This document shows, one piece after another, positions 5,296-6,483 of a stretch of DNA of 6,483 bases. The stretch spans positions 1-6,483 of the forward strand of contig CAMHBE010000116.1 of NCBI GenBank assembly GCA_946183095.1, given 5' to 3'. Below the pieces are notes generated by a model, which saw nothing but the letters and a program-made list of their open reading frames with translations, did no database searches and had not been told where the DNA came from. Position 1 is the stretch's first letter. The number at the start of each line of letters is the position of its first letter. Both the position numbers and the translations under genes were made by a program. This DNA comes from an uncultured Clostridia bacterium. Its GTDB lineage: Bacteria; Bacillota; Clostridia; Oscillospirales; Ruminococcaceae.

Positions 5296-6483
5296 ATGAA
5301 GAAGATATTTTCCTGTATCATTGCACTCACAGCAGCACTGCTCCTGACGTTCTCCGCTTATGCGGACGCGGTGACGGATGAGCTCGCTCCCGCTCTGTTG
5401 AAAGGTGCATCCGAATACGATGAATATATAGATGTCACGGATATCGCAAAAAAATACCGGTGGGACAGGAACACCACCATAGATATGCTGACGTGTGCGT
5501 ATCTGTACCTTCCCGAACTGTTTTTTGCGAGCAACGAGGTGTATCTTTATTATTCAACTGCCGGCACCTATGCCGCACAGCTGAAATACAACATCTCCGC
5601 CCGTGAACTCGACGCGGCAAAGGCAAGGCTCGATGCTGCCGCAAAAAAAGCAGCAGAGGGCATCACCGACGATATGTCCGATGTGCAGAAAGCACTGTAT
5701 GTCCATGACTACATCATCCTTAACTGCGGTTATGACACGTCATACAAGAACTACAACGCCTATAACTGCCTTGTTGAAAGATCCGCTGTATGTCAGGGCT
5801 ACTCCCTCGCGTACAAGTATATCCTCACGAACTATCTCGGCATAGACTGCACGGTGGTGTATTCCAAATCGCAGAACCACGCGTGGAACTATGTCAATAT
5901 TGACGGCAGGTGGTATCACGTCGATGTCACCAACGACGACGCGCTCTCTACCTACGTCGGCGCATCCTATGACAACCACGGCTTCGTGATGCACGAGAAT
6001 TTCCTCATGAGCGATACTCTCTGCCGCAGCTCGTCCCCGCTCCACAGGAACTGGACGGTGGTGGGCAGCTTCCCGGCGGCGTCCGATACACAATTCGACA
6101 ATGCTTTCTGGCGGGATGTCTATTCCGCAATGGCATCACGCGGCACCGTCTGCTATTATGCGGTAAAGGGCGACAAGGAAGCCGATGACGGCACAAAGTA
6201 CACGAATATCTGCTCCTACGATTTTGCAACGGGCAGGAACAAGACGCTTGCAAGGGTCAAGGCAAAATGGTACGCAAGAAGAAATGCCGGCGGCGGAACG
6301 GTGAACGATTACGGAAAGTCGTCCTACGTCAGATCGTGGATGTCGGTCGCGCTCAACGGCGGGAAACTGTATTTCAACACCAACAAGACTGTATATTCCT
6401 TCGACCTCTCCGCAAAAAAAGCAAAGAAGCTCTATACCCTCAACAAGGAAGAAAATCAGATATTCGGACTGACATACGCCGAC
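5296..6483 (+). CDS. Secreted transglutaminase-like domain protein (3' end cut off by window edge)
   Basis: The frame is open to the right edge, with 396 codons visible and no stop. Residues 1-23 form a Sec signal peptide: KK, a hydrophobic run from about I8 to F19, then a likely cut after AYA (23). There is no lipobox. Residues about 125-215 are a transglutaminase-like (papain-fold) domain: DVQKALYVHDYII, then VCQGYSLAYKY (Cys166), NHAWNYV (His195) and WYHVDVTNDD (Asp210), which gives a complete Cys-His-Asp triad. In bacteria this domain is usually a peptidase or amidase rather than a true crosslinker. From about 260 on, lines such as CSYDFATGRNKTL and GKLYFNTNKTVYSFDL suggest repeated beta strands, perhaps a propeller or carbohydrate/cell-wall-binding part. 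Substrate is unknown. The start is supported by AGGT at 5284-5287 and by the signal peptide. It is transcribed from its own promoter. Confidence 0.87.
   Translation, partial: MKKIFSCIIALTAALLLTFSAYADAVTDELAPALLKGASEYDEYIDVTDIAKKYRWDRNTTIDMLTCAYLYLPELFFASNEVYLYYSTAGTYAAQLKYNISARELDAAKARLDAAAKKAAEGITDDMSDVQKALYVHDYIILNCGYDTSYKNYNAYNCLVERSAVCQGYSLAYKYILTNYLGIDCTVVYSKSQNHAWNYVNIDGRWYHVDVTNDDALSTYVGASYDNHGFVMHENFLMSDTLCRSSSPLHRNWTVVGSFPAASDTQFDNAFWRDVYSAMASRGTVCYYAVKGDKEADDGTKYTNICSYDFATGRNKTLARVKAKWYARRNAGGGTVNDYGKSSYVRSWMSVALNGGKLYFNTNKTVYSFDLSAKKAKKLYTLNKEENQIFGLTYAD

Overview
The window reads as ordinary chromosome of an anaerobic, Gram-positive, Clostridia-like bacterium, probably a gut member of the Ruminococcus/Oscillospiraceae group. 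The reasons are an oxygen-sensitive class III ribonucleotide reductase with its radical-SAM activase, moderately GC-rich genes between very AT-rich gaps, consensus sigma-A type promoters, and a secreted transglutaminase-like protein of a kind common in such genomes. The taxonomic call is inference; there is no rRNA or other marker here.

Layout, left to right. (1) A minus-strand sbcD (nuclease subunit of SbcCD) runs off the left edge. Its promoter places the start at a GTG at 1055, because the upstream ATG lies inside the -10 box. (2) An AT-rich 349-388 bp gap holds a plus-strand promoter preceded by two 10-bp direct repeats 20 bp apart, a 13-bp palindrome at the predicted start of transcription, a second promoter, and a terminator-shaped hairpin just before the next ribosome binding site. 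This suggests a short RNA or an attenuated leader. (3) A plus-strand DNA glycosylase of the hypoxanthine/uracil type follows (1444-1950). (4) A 19-bp bidirectional terminator separates it from the convergent nrdG. (5) nrdD (5018 to 2820) and nrdG (2552 to 2031) lie on the minus strand, separated by 267 bp of GC-rich, hairpin-forming repeats. nrdD has a perfect TTGACA-17-TATAAT promoter with two NrdR-like boxes spaced 32 bp apart. (6) A plus-strand secreted transglutaminase-like protein starts at 5296 and runs off the right edge.

How the genes relate: nrdD makes dNTPs without oxygen, nrdG installs its glycyl radical, and NrdR probably represses the pair when dATP is high. sbcD and the glycosylase are both DNA maintenance genes but are transcribed divergently from separate promoters. 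The transglutaminase-like protein looks functionally unrelated.

I found no CRISPR array, phage, transposase or tRNA. The least explained parts are the two intergenic regions at 1095-1443 and 2553-2819.
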